From DT-111 sp965263225 (GTDB taxonomy: Bacteria > Bacteroidota > Bacteroidia > Chitinophagales > Saprospiraceae): a stretch of DNA of 64,000 bases. Made by a program: the position numbers and the translations under genes. How positions within the stretch are numbered: the first letter of the stretch is position 1; each line of letters opens with the position of its first letter. The stretch is from positions 1,178,001-1,242,000 of the forward strand of contig CBDHHG010000001.1 in NCBI GenBank assembly GCA_965263225.1, written 5' to 3'. The notes below the pieces were generated by a model. That model did not search any database. It was not told the DNA's origin and worked only from the letters and a program-made list of their open reading frames with translations. Positions 38,293 through 47,396 of this stretch are shown here, piece by piece.

Positions 38293-39168
38293 CTACAGAG
38301 AATTGGCTACTTGTTCCTTAATCTTTTCTAGTTCATCTTTCATTCCTACAACAAGACGCTGGATGTTGGCAGAATATGCCTTAGCTCCCATCGTGTTGAT
38401 CTCACGCCCCATCTCTTGACTAATGAAGTTCAACTTGCGCCCTTTGGAAGGCACCTTCTTATCCAGTTGTTCTAGAAAATACTTACAATGCTGTTCCAGA
38501 CGTACTTTTTCTTCTGTGATATCAATTTTTTCAAGATAGAAGAGGATTTCTTGTTCAAAACGATTCTCATCGATCTTTTCCTTCCCCAGGTATTCTTCTA
38601 GGTTTTGATTGAGTCGTTGGCGGAGTCGAGTCACTCTTTCGGCTTCATGAGGATCCAATTGTCCTAGAAACTCCATGATGTTGGCGATTCTGCTTCGTAG
38701 ATCTGTCTCCATGGCCTTGCCTTCATCCTCTCGGTATTGCCCGAAATTTTTTAGGGCTTCGTTCATGGTATCCATTAGCGTTTTCCATTCCTGCTCATCA
38801 ATCATCTCCCCATCGGTAGAAATGACATTAGGAATGCGCAGAATGGCTTGCATCATGTCGCCTTTTGGGAGGCCCAACTCGGAGGCCAACCCATCCAATT
38901 CTTGGAAGTATTTTCGAAAAAGCGCCTTGTTAAGTCCGAAGGCTTCATCTCCTTGCTCAGATTTCACCTCGATTGTGATATCAATTTTGCCCCGTTGAGC
39001 ATAGTTGCTAACCATCTTCCGAAGCTCAACCTCCTTCTCTCTATAATTTTGAGGATACTTGATTCTTAGATCAGTATATTTACTATTTAAGGATCTGATC
39101 TCGACTGAAATGACTTTTTCCCTGTAGGGAAGCTTTGCCCTCCCATAACCTGTCATCGATAGCAACAT
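38293..39168 (-). CDS. YicC/YloC-family endoribonuclease
   Basis: The 291-residue protein shows the YicC N-terminal domain (MLLSMTGYGRAKLPY, SLNSKYTDLRIKYPQNYREKE) and the DUF1732 C-terminus (GRKLNFISQEMGREINTMGAKAY). Recent work on the family supports RNase activity. It heads the yicC-gmk-apaG operon, a common pairing. Confidence 0.93.
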   Translation of the reverse strand: MLLSMTGYGRAKLPYREKVISVEIRSLNSKYTDLRIKYPQNYREKEVELRKMVSNYAQRGKIDITIEVKSEQGDEAFGLNKALFRKYFQELDGLASELGLPKGDMMQAILRIPNVISTDGEMIDEQEWKTLMDTMNEALKNFGQYREDEGKAMETDLRSRIANIMEFLGQLDPHEAERVTRLRQRLNQNLEEYLGKEKIDENRFEQEILFYLEKIDITEEKVRLEQHCKYFLEQLDKKVPSKGRKLNFISQEMGREINTMGAKAYSANIQRLVVGMKDELEKIKEQVANSL

Positions 39169-39802
39169 ACAATATTGATTTATTTTGCTGTGAATAGCTT
39201 TGTTCGTAAAAGAGGAAAAGCATCTAAAGAAGACGCGTTATCAAAAAGTTATTCATTACTTATGAACAAGGCTAATAATCAGGATAGCTCCAAAAGCAAC
39301 CGCAAAGATAACTAAAGCTTACATAAAAAAAAGTTACTATTTTTCTGGCTCCCAGGAAGATAAAAATGACTTAAAAACATGTTCTTACAGTAGAGCAGGT
39401 GGTATGAAGTGTACTTCAAACGCTGTCAAGAATGCTTGAAAAAATACAGGAGGCAAAGAGAAGCTGTTGATTAGGACGTTTGGGACTTTAAAATAAGATA
39501 ATGATACCTAGCGTTCAATTCTTTTCAAGTTAAAGCAGAACCAACAAAGCAAATTCAGTAAGCGTTACTATCTGACAAATATTAGTCGTTGGCGCTTCCA
39601 ATTGGGCCTATTTTATTTCCTTACTTGTAAGGATTGTGTTCAAATGTAGCTCCATTTAAATCATAACCAATTGACTGTTAGTGAAATTGTGTAAAATAAA
39701 ATGGTCATTTTTTTCGGAATAATGAAAAAATTGCGAAATTTGCCTCTCATTTTTCGACACCTATGTCGTTTCTTATAACTTACTATAAACCAATATATAA
39801 CG
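39169..39802. other. Intergenic region, 634 bp, before the HU gene
   Basis: This AT-rich region lies between divergent genes. A perfect inverted repeat TCCTTAC-TT-GTAAGGA is at 39618-39633. No small ORF with good support, tRNA or known RNA motif was found. It must contain the promoters of yicC and the HU gene, but no exact TAnnTTTG box stands out. Confidence 0.4.
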
Positions 39803-40108
39803 ATGAGAAAAGCTGATCTAGTAGCGGCCATCTCTGAAAAGACGGGAGTTCCAAAGGTCGATGTGTTAGTAACCTTGGAGACATTTTTTAAGGAAGTTAA
39901 AAACTCCCTGGCTGATGGGGAAAACGTTTATGTAAGAGGTTTCGGTTCCTTCATCGTGAAGAAGAGAGCAAAGAAGATCGGTCGACATATTAAGAAAAAT
40001 AAAGCGATCGAAATACCTGAACATTATATTCCTGCCTTCAAGCCCGCAAAGGTTTTTGTTGAGCAGGTAAAAGATAACGTTACTGCTCTACCAGAAGACG
40101 GAGAATAA
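39803..40108 (+). CDS. HU/IHF-family DNA-binding protein
   Basis: The 101-residue nucleoid protein has the HU fold: MRKADLVAAISEKTGVPKVD, VYVRGFGSFIVKKRAKKIGR and a beta-arm region KAIEIPEHYIPAFKPAKVF. The arm reads IPEHYIP rather than the more usual VPAPKVPAF form, a variant seen in Bacteroidota. It bends and compacts DNA. A TPR lipoprotein follows after 37 bp. Confidence 0.93.
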   Translation: MRKADLVAAISEKTGVPKVDVLVTLETFFKEVKNSLADGENVYVRGFGSFIVKKRAKKIGRHIKKNKAIEIPEHYIPAFKPAKVFVEQVKDNVTALPEDGE

Positions 40109-40145
40109 TTCTGCTTCAGCTGTGGTGGAGCGTTTTCGAAAATAG

Positions 40146-40940
40146 ATGAATATGACTAAGGGACAATATTGGCTAAGCGGATCGGCTCTACTCTTATTCT
40201 TCTTACTCTATTTTGGCTGCCAAACAAAGCCACCGGCACAGCAAGATATTGAAAAGTCAAGATTGCTGAATGCCGAACAAACAGATGTCAATGTTTTGAT
40301 TAAAGAGGCAAAAGCGACGATGACATCTGGACAGCAAGCAGAGGTGTTTCTCCTTGAGGAGGCTTTAGCTGAAATTACTACGGACGACACACTAAAGATT
40401 GATACTTACAAGCAACTAGCCAGTAAATGGTTTTCCTTAGGTCATCCTGGTATTTCAGGATATTATGCACAAGAGATCGCGACTTTGGAAAATAATGAAG
40501 AGTCTTGGTCTATTGCTGGAACTACCTTTACTATCTGTGTGCAACGTTCAGATGTGAAGAAAGTGAGGGAATTCTGTACCAATAGAGCTATTCAATCCTT
40601 TGAAAGTGCCATATCGTTGAATCCAAATAACATCCAGCATCAAGTAAATCTAGCACTTTGCTATACAGAAAACCCACCAGCTGACAATCCCATGAAAGGG
40701 ATATTAATGCTGCGGTCTTTAGATGACGAAAACCCTGAAAATGCTTTGATCAATACTAGCTTGGCTAGGCTTGCTATCCAAACTGGGCAATTTGATCGAG
40801 CCATACAACGTCTACAGACTGTATTGGGGAATGAGCCAGAAAATAACACCGCCAACTGCTTAATGGGACAGGCTTACGAAAAAGCAGGGAAAGCAGAATT
40901 GGCCGTTCCCTTTGTGGAGAAGTGTAATACTATAAACTAA
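40146..40940 (+). CDS. TPR-repeat lipoprotein
   Basis: The 264-residue protein has a lipoprotein signal (LLLFFLLYFGCQTKP). TPR-like helices include RAIQSFESAISLNPNN, ARLAIQTGQFDRAIQRLQTV and NCLMGQAYEKAGKAELA (about 150-260). It is probably anchored on the periplasmic side. It lies between HU and the small AURKAIP1/COX24 gene in one direction. Confidence 0.8.
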   Translation: MNMTKGQYWLSGSALLLFFLLYFGCQTKPPAQQDIEKSRLLNAEQTDVNVLIKEAKATMTSGQQAEVFLLEEALAEITTDDTLKIDTYKQLASKWFSLGHPGISGYYAQEIATLENNEESWSIAGTTFTICVQRSDVKKVREFCTNRAIQSFESAISLNPNNIQHQVNLALCYTENPPADNPMKGILMLRSLDDENPENALINTSLARLAIQTGQFDRAIQRLQTVLGNEPENNTANCLMGQAYEKAGKAELAVPFVEKCNTIN

Positions 40941-40971
40941 TATTTTTTATAACTTTAAATGATTTTTGATT

Positions 40972-41067
40972 ATGCCGTGTGGAAGAAAGCGTAAACGACA
41001 TAAGATAGCGACGCACAAACGCAAGAAGAGATTGCGCAAGAATCGTCACAAGAAGAAAAACCGGTAA
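40972..41067 (+). CDS. AURKAIP1/COX24-like small basic protein
   Basis: This 31-residue ORF (MPCGRKRKRHKIATHKRKKR and a Lys/Arg-rich end) is the small conserved protein typical of Bacteroidota with the AURKAIP1/COX24 signature. The mitochondrial relatives associate with the small ribosomal subunit, so a ribosome-bound role is likely. It lies 31 bp after the TPR lipoprotein gene. Confidence 0.88.
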   Translation: MPCGRKRKRHKIATHKRKKRLRKNRHKKKNR

Positions 41068-41163
41068 ATAATATTCGGCATTGGGTAGAAGGGTACTCGT
41101 GGTTTCTAAATTATTGAATTACTATGTATGATCCTTCAACTCAACGGTACATAATATTGACGT

Positions 41164-41204
41164 CCAGGTCTTTAATCACAATGGTGTTTAAAGACCTGGG
41201 TTTT
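41164..41204 (+). terminator. Terminator after the AURKAIP1/COX24-like gene
   Basis: CCAGGTCTTTAA (41164-41175) pairs perfectly with TTAAAGACCTGG (41188-41199), followed by GTTTT. It ends the HU/TPR/small-protein unit. Confidence 0.85.
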
Positions 41205-41661
41205 AGTATTCATCTAAGATATGTATAGATGATTAGTGATTCAGATAATCGGTAATCTAATAAGCTGTCACTGGATATCAACAAAAAAATAAGCGCTCAA
41301 AGAAATTCGGCGACTATACAGTTCTAGTCGTAAAAAGATTTCACCTCTACAAAACCAACACTCCAGATCCTACAGCAAAATTTACTACCTGATTACAATA
41401 GGAAGTAGCGGTCGATTAGGCCACACAAACAACTACTGATTGACTGGTATATAGAATAGAAGCTGAAATAGTATTGTCCTGTTTCCACCTCCAATCAAAT
41501 CACCAACCACCAACATATCTATGGATTTGTCCACTAGTGGAATATACACTAGTCGGGCCCTTGAGTTCTTTTTTTCCCATTCCTAGCCAGATTTGGCAGG
41601 AAAAGCTTTTTCTACGAAGTGCGACTCTAGCCTACTGCCCTTGCCGACCAAATACGTCATT
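41205..41661 (+). other. Long untranslated region before the RNase E/G gene
   Basis: About 457 bp precede the chosen GTG start of the ribonuclease gene. The only structures seen are the 10-bp palindrome CCACTAGTGG near 41539 with a second ACTAGT shortly after, and a T-run near 41570. If transcribed it would be a long leader, which is the site of autoregulation in E. coli rne. No known riboswitch motif was recognised. Confidence 0.4.
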
Positions 41662-43212
41662 GTGGAAAAAGAACTAATTATCCATGCGAAACCCACGGAA
41701 GTGGAAATCGCGTTGTTGGAGCAGTCCAAATTGGTAGAACTCCATTACCAAAAGACCAATAACAACTTCACTGTCGGAGACATTTTTCTTGGCAAGATCA
41801 AGCGTTTAATGCCCGGCCTCAATGCAGCCTTTGTAGAGATAGGACATAAGAAAGATGCTTTCTTACATTACACAGATCTTGGACCAAAACTCCGATCCCT
41901 CATCAAGTTCACCAATGGAGCCATTTCTGGCGAGATCGGAACTCCCCTATTGGAAAACTTCAAAATGGAGCCGGAAATCATTAAGACGGGGAAGATTGAT
42001 CAAGTGTTGGAAAAGAGAAGTCATCTCCTGGTCCAAATCTTGAAGGAACCCATTTCGACCAAAGGCCCAAGACTAAGCTGTGAAATCACTATCCCTGGTC
42101 GATATCTCGTCCTTACTCCCTTTTCTAATGTGGTAGCCGTTTCCAAGAAGATCGGTAATGCTGAAGAGCGGAAACGACTGCAATTGTTGGTGGACAGTAT
42201 TAGACCAAAAAACTTTGGTGTGATCGTTCGGACGGCAGCAGAGGGCAAAAAAGTAGCTGACCTGCATGATGAATTGCGGTACATGATGCAAAAGTGGGAA
42301 AGCATACACAGCCAATTGCACAAGGCTAAAGCTCCTGCAAAACTGCTTAGTGAGCTGGATAAGACGTCAAGTATTCTTCGAGATGTGCTTAGTGATTCCT
42401 TCAATCGCATTGTGGTTAATGACAAGGAGCTTCACTATAATATCAAGAATTATCTCGCCTCCATTTCCCCGGAACAAGTAAAGATCGTACAGCTCTATAA
42501 ATCGAACAAACCTGTATTTGATTCTTTTGGTGTTAGCCGTCAGATCAAATCCTCATTTGGGAAAACCGCTACTATGAATAGCGGGGCGTACTTGGTCATC
42601 GAACACACCGAAGCCATGCATGTGATCGATGTAAATAGTGGCCATAAAATGCCCAGCAATAACCAAGAGGAAGCGGTATTGAATGTAAACCTAGAGGCTG
42701 CCGGAGAGATCGCACGTCAACTTCGACTGCGAGATATTGGTGGAATCATTATCATCGATTTCATTGATATGAAGAATGTTGAGCACAAGAAGAATCTGAT
42801 TAAGGCCATGAGGCAGTTTATGAAAAAAGATCGTGCCCAACACACCATCTTGCCTTTAAGTAAGTTTGGTCTCATGCAAATTACCAGACAGCGAGTAAGG
42901 CCAGAGCTAAAAATTAATACCGCTGAAATTTGCCCAAGTTGCAAAGGAACAGGAAAGATTAACCCTTCTATTCTATTAACCGATGAGGTGGAAAGAGATT
43001 TAAGCTTTATCCATCAATCTCGACCCAAATCGCCTTTGTCGCTCCATTTACATCCTTATCTGGCAGCCTTCATCAAAAGAGGATTGCCAAGTATGCAAAT
43101 GCGCTGGTATTTCAAATATCACAAATGGATTCGCATCAAGGAGGTATCGGACTTTAGCATGACGGAGTACAAGTTCTATGATGAGAACGAAGACGAAATT
43201 CGGTTGAATTAA
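41662..43212 (+). CDS. rng: RNase E/G-family ribonuclease
   Basis: The open frame starts upstream at a TTG (41593), but homologs begin at MEKELIIHAKPTEVEIALLE, which corresponds to GTG 41662; this gives 516 residues. The S1 domain holds VGDIFLGKIKRLMPGLNAAF (about 40-60), the catalytic Asp pair lies in IEHTEAMHVIDVNSG and IIIIDFIDM, and the Zn-link is CPSCKGTG (about 425). The protein lacks the degradosome tail, so it is RNase G-like. It processes and degrades rRNA and mRNA. Confidence 0.92.
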   Translation: MEKELIIHAKPTEVEIALLEQSKLVELHYQKTNNNFTVGDIFLGKIKRLMPGLNAAFVEIGHKKDAFLHYTDLGPKLRSLIKFTNGAISGEIGTPLLENFKMEPEIIKTGKIDQVLEKRSHLLVQILKEPISTKGPRLSCEITIPGRYLVLTPFSNVVAVSKKIGNAEERKRLQLLVDSIRPKNFGVIVRTAAEGKKVADLHDELRYMMQKWESIHSQLHKAKAPAKLLSELDKTSSILRDVLSDSFNRIVVNDKELHYNIKNYLASISPEQVKIVQLYKSNKPVFDSFGVSRQIKSSFGKTATMNSGAYLVIEHTEAMHVIDVNSGHKMPSNNQEEAVLNVNLEAAGEIARQLRLRDIGGIIIIDFIDMKNVEHKKNLIKAMRQFMKKDRAQHTILPLSKFGLMQITRQRVRPELKINTAEICPSCKGTGKINPSILLTDEVERDLSFIHQSRPKSPLSLHLHPYLAAFIKRGLPSMQMRWYFKYHKWIRIKEVSDFSMTEYKFYDENEDEIRLN

Positions 43213-43292
43213 GTAGCTCTGAAGAGAAATCATTAAGCCTAGTTGGTTCTCATTAAATTGAACGTCCTACTATTCAATGGGTAGTAGGTGCG

Positions 43293-43331
43293 ATTCAACC
43301 TTGTTTTTCCACAATTCAACCCTTGTTTTCC
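43293..43331 (+). promoter_or_regulatory. Tandem direct repeat before the histidine kinase gene
   Basis: ATTCAACCTTGTTTTTCC (43293-43310) is repeated as ATTCAACCCTTGTTTTCC (43314-43331), a 21-bp period. Direct repeats one or two helical turns apart are typical of LytTR-type regulator sites. Just upstream, CCTACTA and TAGTAGG form a hairpin (43265-43287). Confidence 0.45.
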
Positions 43332-43394
43332 GGATTCTGATCTAGAAATAGAGTAATTTGAAGGTAGAAATTGTTTGTAGCAAATTCTCTTCAT

Positions 43395-44474
43395 ATGCTG
43401 AATAAGGAAAGGGCAATCAAATATCTAGGCTTCAGTGATATCCCGCATCTCCTGATTGGGATACCTGTGGTCGCTTTTTTATTTCCCATCGTATTTTTCA
43501 AAGCTGATCTCAGTCAAGGTCTAGTAGCTTATCTTCCCAAGTTCACCATTTCGATCATTTACACAACCAGTTACTGGCTAAGTATTCGCGAATTGTTGTT
43601 CCATATGCGTTTGCACTATCGGACACCTGAGGAGACGCCACGTCGGATCATGTATACGGTCGTTGGGATATTATTCATTTTTATTGTGGTAAATTCGTTG
43701 GTCGGCGTAATCCAGCATGATCTTTTGGGGTTTGCTGACCCTATGGAACAGAGTGGCTTGACACATTATGATTATAAACTTCCTTCTCTAACGGTCATTA
43801 TTTTAGTAGCCTCGATTTACGAAGGAATCTTCTTCTATCAACGTTGGAAAGAAGCTATTATCGAAACGGAGAGACTAAAGCGAGAGAATGTACAATCACA
43901 ATTGGAAGGATTGAAAAGTCAGGTGAACCCACATTTTCTTTTTAATAGCTTGAATACCCTTATCTACATTATCCCAGAAGACCCAGACAAGGCTGTGACC
44001 TTTGTTAGAAAGCTATCCAAGGTATACCGTTATATTCTGGAAATCCGGGATAAAGAATTGATCCCAGTCTCTGAAGAATTAGCTTTTTTACAATCCTATA
44101 TCTTCTTACTCAAAGAGCGTTTTGGGGAAAGCTTCCAGGTATCTATTGATGTCGCTCTCAAGTACCACTCACTCAAGATCGTACCATTATCGCTGCAGAT
44201 GCTGCTAGAGAATGCCATCAAACACAATGTAATTTCAAAGAGTAAGCCGCTCGGGGTAGAGGTTTTTATTGACGAGCAAGGCTTATTGATTGTTAGAAAT
44301 AATCTACAGAAGAAGGTTCAGCAAATGCCCTCCACAAATGTTGGATTGGAAAATATTAGGACCAGATATGCTTTCTTCACAGAAGATAAAGTACTAGTAC
44401 AAGAAACACCATCCCGTTTTACGGTAAGTCTACCGCTAGTAGAAGCTCAATTAGCGACTTTTGAGCTAGATTAG
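43395..44474 (+). CDS. LytS/YehU-type sensor histidine kinase
   Basis: ATG 43395 (MLNKERAIKYLGF) is preferred, giving 359 residues. Four membrane helices occupy about residues 20-145. A coiled linker leads to the His_kinase domain with the phospho-acceptor in LKSQVNPHFLFNSLNTL, then ALKYHSLKIVPLSLQMLLEN (N box) and NVGLENIRTRY (G box). LytS kinases normally sit next to a LytTR regulator, but none is adjacent here. The nearest regulator gene, convergent at 44710, is NarL-type. Confidence 0.9.
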   Translation: MLNKERAIKYLGFSDIPHLLIGIPVVAFLFPIVFFKADLSQGLVAYLPKFTISIIYTTSYWLSIRELLFHMRLHYRTPEETPRRIMYTVVGILFIFIVVNSLVGVIQHDLLGFADPMEQSGLTHYDYKLPSLTVIILVASIYEGIFFYQRWKEAIIETERLKRENVQSQLEGLKSQVNPHFLFNSLNTLIYIIPEDPDKAVTFVRKLSKVYRYILEIRDKELIPVSEELAFLQSYIFLLKERFGESFQVSIDVALKYHSLKIVPLSLQMLLENAIKHNVISKSKPLGVEVFIDEQGLLIVRNNLQKKVQQMPSTNVGLENIRTRYAFFTEDKVLVQETPSRFTVSLPLVEAQLATFELD

Positions 44475-44531
44475 CACGCCTTTTGCCTCCGAATTTTTGG
44501 AAATTCAGCAGGATTGTTTACATTTGATTAA

Positions 44532-44566
44532 CCAAAAAAGGTTGCCGCGCTGCGCAACGCGGCAAC
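44532..44566 (-). terminator. Terminator for the NarL-type regulator gene
   Basis: GTTGCCGCG (44541-44549) pairs with CGCGGCAAC (44558-44566). On the minus strand it is followed by CTTTTTTGG, so it ends leftward transcripts arriving from 44710. Confidence 0.75.
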
Positions 44567-44613
44567 TAAATTGGATTAGTATGAAAAAAACTCTCACTAG
44601 TTCTAAAGAGTTG

Positions 44614-44645
44614 AAGTTGCCAGTGCAATGGCAACTTTTTTTTTG
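44614..44645 (+). terminator. Terminator for the histidine kinase gene
   Basis: AAGTTGCCA (44614-44622) pairs with TGGCAACTT (44629-44637) and leads into a run of nine T on the + strand. Confidence 0.85.
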
Positions 44646-44709
44646 TTCCAATTTCAGCGCAAGTTAGTTCAAAACTCAAGTGGACAATACTGCCCACTTG
44701 AGTAGTTTT

Positions 44710-45339
44710 TCACATCAGTAGAAAATTTTGCATAGCCTTTATAACGGCTTCATGCCTAGAGCTTACGTCTAGTTTTTTATATATGTTTTTTAGGTGAAAA
44801 CGAATAGTATTCGGGCTCACAAATAGCTTTTCAGCCATTTCCCGGTAGCTATTGCCTTCACACAATAGGTCTAATACATCCATCTCTCTTTTGGAGAAAA
44901 CCTCAGTTTGAGATTGTTGCTGGCTAAAGGAAACCACTAGCTTGCGAGCTATTTCCCTAGGCATTGGAGCACCCCCAATTTTAGCTTCTTGAATGGCTTC
45001 CAATAAGTCTGACGGAAAAATGTCTTTAGGTAAGAATCCACATGCTCCGGCTTTGAAAGCCTGGAAAATCATTTCATCATCGCTGATATCAGCAGACAAA
45101 AGGATAATATCTATATCGGGAATTTCCCGCTTTAGCATTTTAACACACTCGATTCCTGACAGATCCTCTAAGTCCGCTCCTACTAGTGCTACATCTGTTT
45201 GGTACTTACCGATCTGTTCAATAGCTGAATGTGCATCAGGATAGACCCCGCTACAACCAAAGCCTTCGGTTGTATCTAACATACGCCGCCACGTTTCTCT
45301 GATAGCTTTATCACTATCAACGATAGCTACGAAAATCAT
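44710..45339 (-). CDS. NarL/LuxR-type response regulator with an atypical receiver
   Basis: The 209-residue protein has a receiver domain (about 1-120) and a LuxR HTH (about 145-205: FSKREMDVLDLLCEGNSYRE and LFVSPNTIRFHLKNIYKKL). Where the phospho-acceptor Asp should be (as in DVVLMDIDLP), the sequence is DVALVGADLEDLSG, with Gly from a GGA codon. The upstream acidic pocket (VDSDK) and the conserved Lys (FLPKD) remain. It may act without phosphorylation or use the nearby Asp. No partner kinase is adjacent in the same direction. Confidence 0.88.
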   Translation of the reverse strand: MIFVAIVDSDKAIRETWRRMLDTTEGFGCSGVYPDAHSAIEQIGKYQTDVALVGADLEDLSGIECVKMLKREIPDIDIILLSADISDDEMIFQAFKAGACGFLPKDIFPSDLLEAIQEAKIGGAPMPREIARKLVVSFSQQQSQTEVFSKREMDVLDLLCEGNSYREMAEKLFVSPNTIRFHLKNIYKKLDVSSRHEAVIKAMQNFLLM

Positions 45340-45755
45340 GGTAGTTGATTAGTCGGGTGAATAAATATTTACTTTGGTCTATCCGGTGATTTACGTACCT
45401 GATCTAGTTGACTCGCTCTACACCTAATAATCAGAGGTGAGTATTCCGAGTTCCTACTTCATGCACACAACCAGGGCCTAATAATCATATTTGATTATTA
45501 GATATAACAGTCAGTTTTTATAAAAGACAACCTTCTTTTCAGATAGTTGCTTTCGGGTTGCAGTTTATGCAATTTTTTTTCTCATTCAAAGTAGATTCTC
45601 TCAAATATCGACGATTCCATCTATTCTATCTACTTATTTCCTTAGTGCCGAAAGGTAAAGAAAAGGCTTGCAAGATAGTAACTACCCAAGTGTGTAGTAT
45701 ATCAGAGTTCGCATGGAAGCTGACAAAAGTAAATTAAAAGAGGCCGGTGGATATA
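45340..45755. promoter_or_regulatory. Intergenic region with a long palindrome at 45478-45501
   Basis: This 416-bp region lies upstream of the NarL-type regulator gene and downstream of rsmI. CTAATAATCA-TAT-TTGATTATTAG (45478-45501) is a near-perfect palindrome. Its left half CCTAATAATCA recurs at 45423. The layout suggests an operator, perhaps for the regulator itself. No RNA gene or ORF was seen. Confidence 0.45.
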
Positions 45756-46430
45756 CTACTTTTTCTTTTTTCCCGATACCACAATCACAATCTCTCCTTT
45801 TACCTTTGTTTGCTTTTCAAAATGGGTCCGAAGACTGAGCAATGAATCACTTCGAATTTCTTCGTATACTTTGCTTAGTTCTCGGGCAACGCAAGCCTCT
45901 CGCTGCGCTCCGCAGTGTTCCGCCAACTGGCTTAGGCATTTTACCAAACGATGAGGAGACTCATACAAAATAAAGGTGTTGGGCAAGTTAGCTAGATATT
46001 CCAGTCGGGTTTGTCTTCCCTTTTTGTGTGGGAGAAATCCTTCAAAATGAAACTTATCACTAGGTAAGCCTGAGGCGACTAAGGCGGGTACAAAAGCGGT
46101 GGCACCAGGTAATGCTGAAACAGCCACGCCTGCTTCATGACAAGCTCTAGCCAGCAAAAAGCCAGGGTCAGAGATACCAGGTGTCCCTGCGTCAGAAACT
46201 AAGGCCATTTGCGCTCCTTGACTCAACTGGGTAATTAAATTTTCTGTGACTTGGTGTTCATTGTGGGCGTGAAAAGAGCGGAGGGGGGTGTCGATCTCGT
46301 AGTGGATTAACAGCTTTTTAGTCATTCTTGTATCTTCTGCTAGCACCAATTGTACCTCCTTTAAAATGCGAAGGGCGCGCAGCGTGATGTCTTCCAGGTT
46401 CCCTATGGGAGTTGGTACAATGTATAGCAT
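45756..46430 (-). CDS. rsmI: 16S rRNA (cytidine-2'-O-)-methyltransferase
   Basis: RsmI methylates C1402 of 16S rRNA. The 224-residue protein has the tetrapyrrole-methylase fold: MLYIVPTPIGNLEDITLRAL, LAEDTRMTKKLL, SDAGTPGISDPGFLL and LPGATAFVPALVASG. It follows pssA by 17 bp on the same strand. Confidence 0.95.
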   Translation of the reverse strand: MLYIVPTPIGNLEDITLRALRILKEVQLVLAEDTRMTKKLLIHYEIDTPLRSFHAHNEHQVTENLITQLSQGAQMALVSDAGTPGISDPGFLLARACHEAGVAVSALPGATAFVPALVASGLPSDKFHFEGFLPHKKGRQTRLEYLANLPNTFILYESPHRLVKCLSQLAEHCGAQREACVARELSKVYEEIRSDSLLSLRTHFEKQTKVKGEIVIVVSGKKKK

Positions 46431-46447
46431 AGCAGATATCTTGACGC

Positions 46448-47164
46448 TTAATTTATTTTCCTACCACTTAAATGTAGCGAAATATTTATCAGTAGGTAAA
46501 TTAAAATGATCGCACTAACGGCAGCTTCTCGCAGCAGTAAAACCAGTAAAACACTAGCTCCCAAGAAAGAAAAACGTACTTCATTCCCTTTCCAGCCTAA
46601 AGCTTTAAGCTTAAAGCTGAACATGGGAATTTCACAAACTAGTAGATAGGAAAGCACCAGGGTTACCAAGTACAGCAAGAAGGGTTGCCCAACCACGTGG
46701 CTGAGTTCAAAACTGTTGAAATGCCAAATTAACAGTAAGCCAACTACAAAAATAGTAGAAGAAGGAGTAGGTAATCCTAAAAAAGTTTGACTTTGCCGAG
46801 TATCTAGATTAAATTTAGCTAGCCTTAAACCAGAAAAGGCACTTAGCACAAAAGCTGGTAAGGCACTCCACTGCAACTGTCCACTGAAACCCCCACCGCT
46901 GAACCCCTCTGCAATTAGGATGTACAGAATCAAACCTGGGACTACTCCGAAGGTGACCATATCAGCAAAGGAATCTAACTCCTTTCCTAAAGGAGAGTTA
47001 ACTTGTAGCAATCTGGCCACCGCACCATCAAGGAAGTCGGCCACTAAACCACCTACAATGAGCCCAATTGCAAGTAGGTAATCTTGATTGAATAAGGCCA
47101 CTAAGGCACAACACCCGAGGAAAAGATTGAGTAAGGTTAGCGCATTGGGAATCCATTTTTTCAT
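46448..47164 (-). CDS. pssA: CDP-diacylglycerol--serine O-phosphatidyltransferase
   Basis: The enzyme joins serine to CDP-diacylglycerol to give phosphatidylserine. The 238-residue membrane protein carries the CDP-alcohol phosphotransferase motif in DFLDGAVARLL and GKELDSFADMVTFG (about 45-75) and six to eight membrane helices. It heads a two-gene unit with rsmI. The decarboxylase gene is not in the window. Confidence 0.93.
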   Translation of the reverse strand: MKKWIPNALTLLNLFLGCCALVALFNQDYLLAIGLIVGGLVADFLDGAVARLLQVNSPLGKELDSFADMVTFGVVPGLILYILIAEGFSGGGFSGQLQWSALPAFVLSAFSGLRLAKFNLDTRQSQTFLGLPTPSSTIFVVGLLLIWHFNSFELSHVVGQPFLLYLVTLVLSYLLVCEIPMFSFKLKALGWKGNEVRFSFLGASVLLVLLLREAAVSAIILIYLLINISLHLSGRKIN

Positions 47165-47396
47165 AGGAAGCTAAACTTTAACAAACTTTAACATGCTGCA
47201 AACCTAATCAAAAATGAGTTTATAGCTCCTTTAGCGTTATACTTTATGAATAATGGTCCAACCCTTTTAGGAAGACAAAGGGTCTATAACTAAGAATTTA
47301 GCAAATTCAGAGCCTTTTTGAAGTTCTGATTGTTACTGTTAATACCAAACACAGATTAAAGTCGCCCTATTCGATCGCCAAAATTAGAAGAAAACT

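Noticed and set aside
41593..41661. N-terminal extension of the RNase E/G protein from TTG 41593
   Set aside because: Homologs start at the MEKELIIHAKP equivalent (GTG 41662); the extension is unlike any domain.
44541..44645. Attenuator formed by two hairpins sharing GTTGCC/GGCAAC arms, with a 28-codon leader peptide at 44581
   Set aside because: The two genes are convergent and each hairpin has its T-run on the matching strand, so two opposing terminators explain it more simply.
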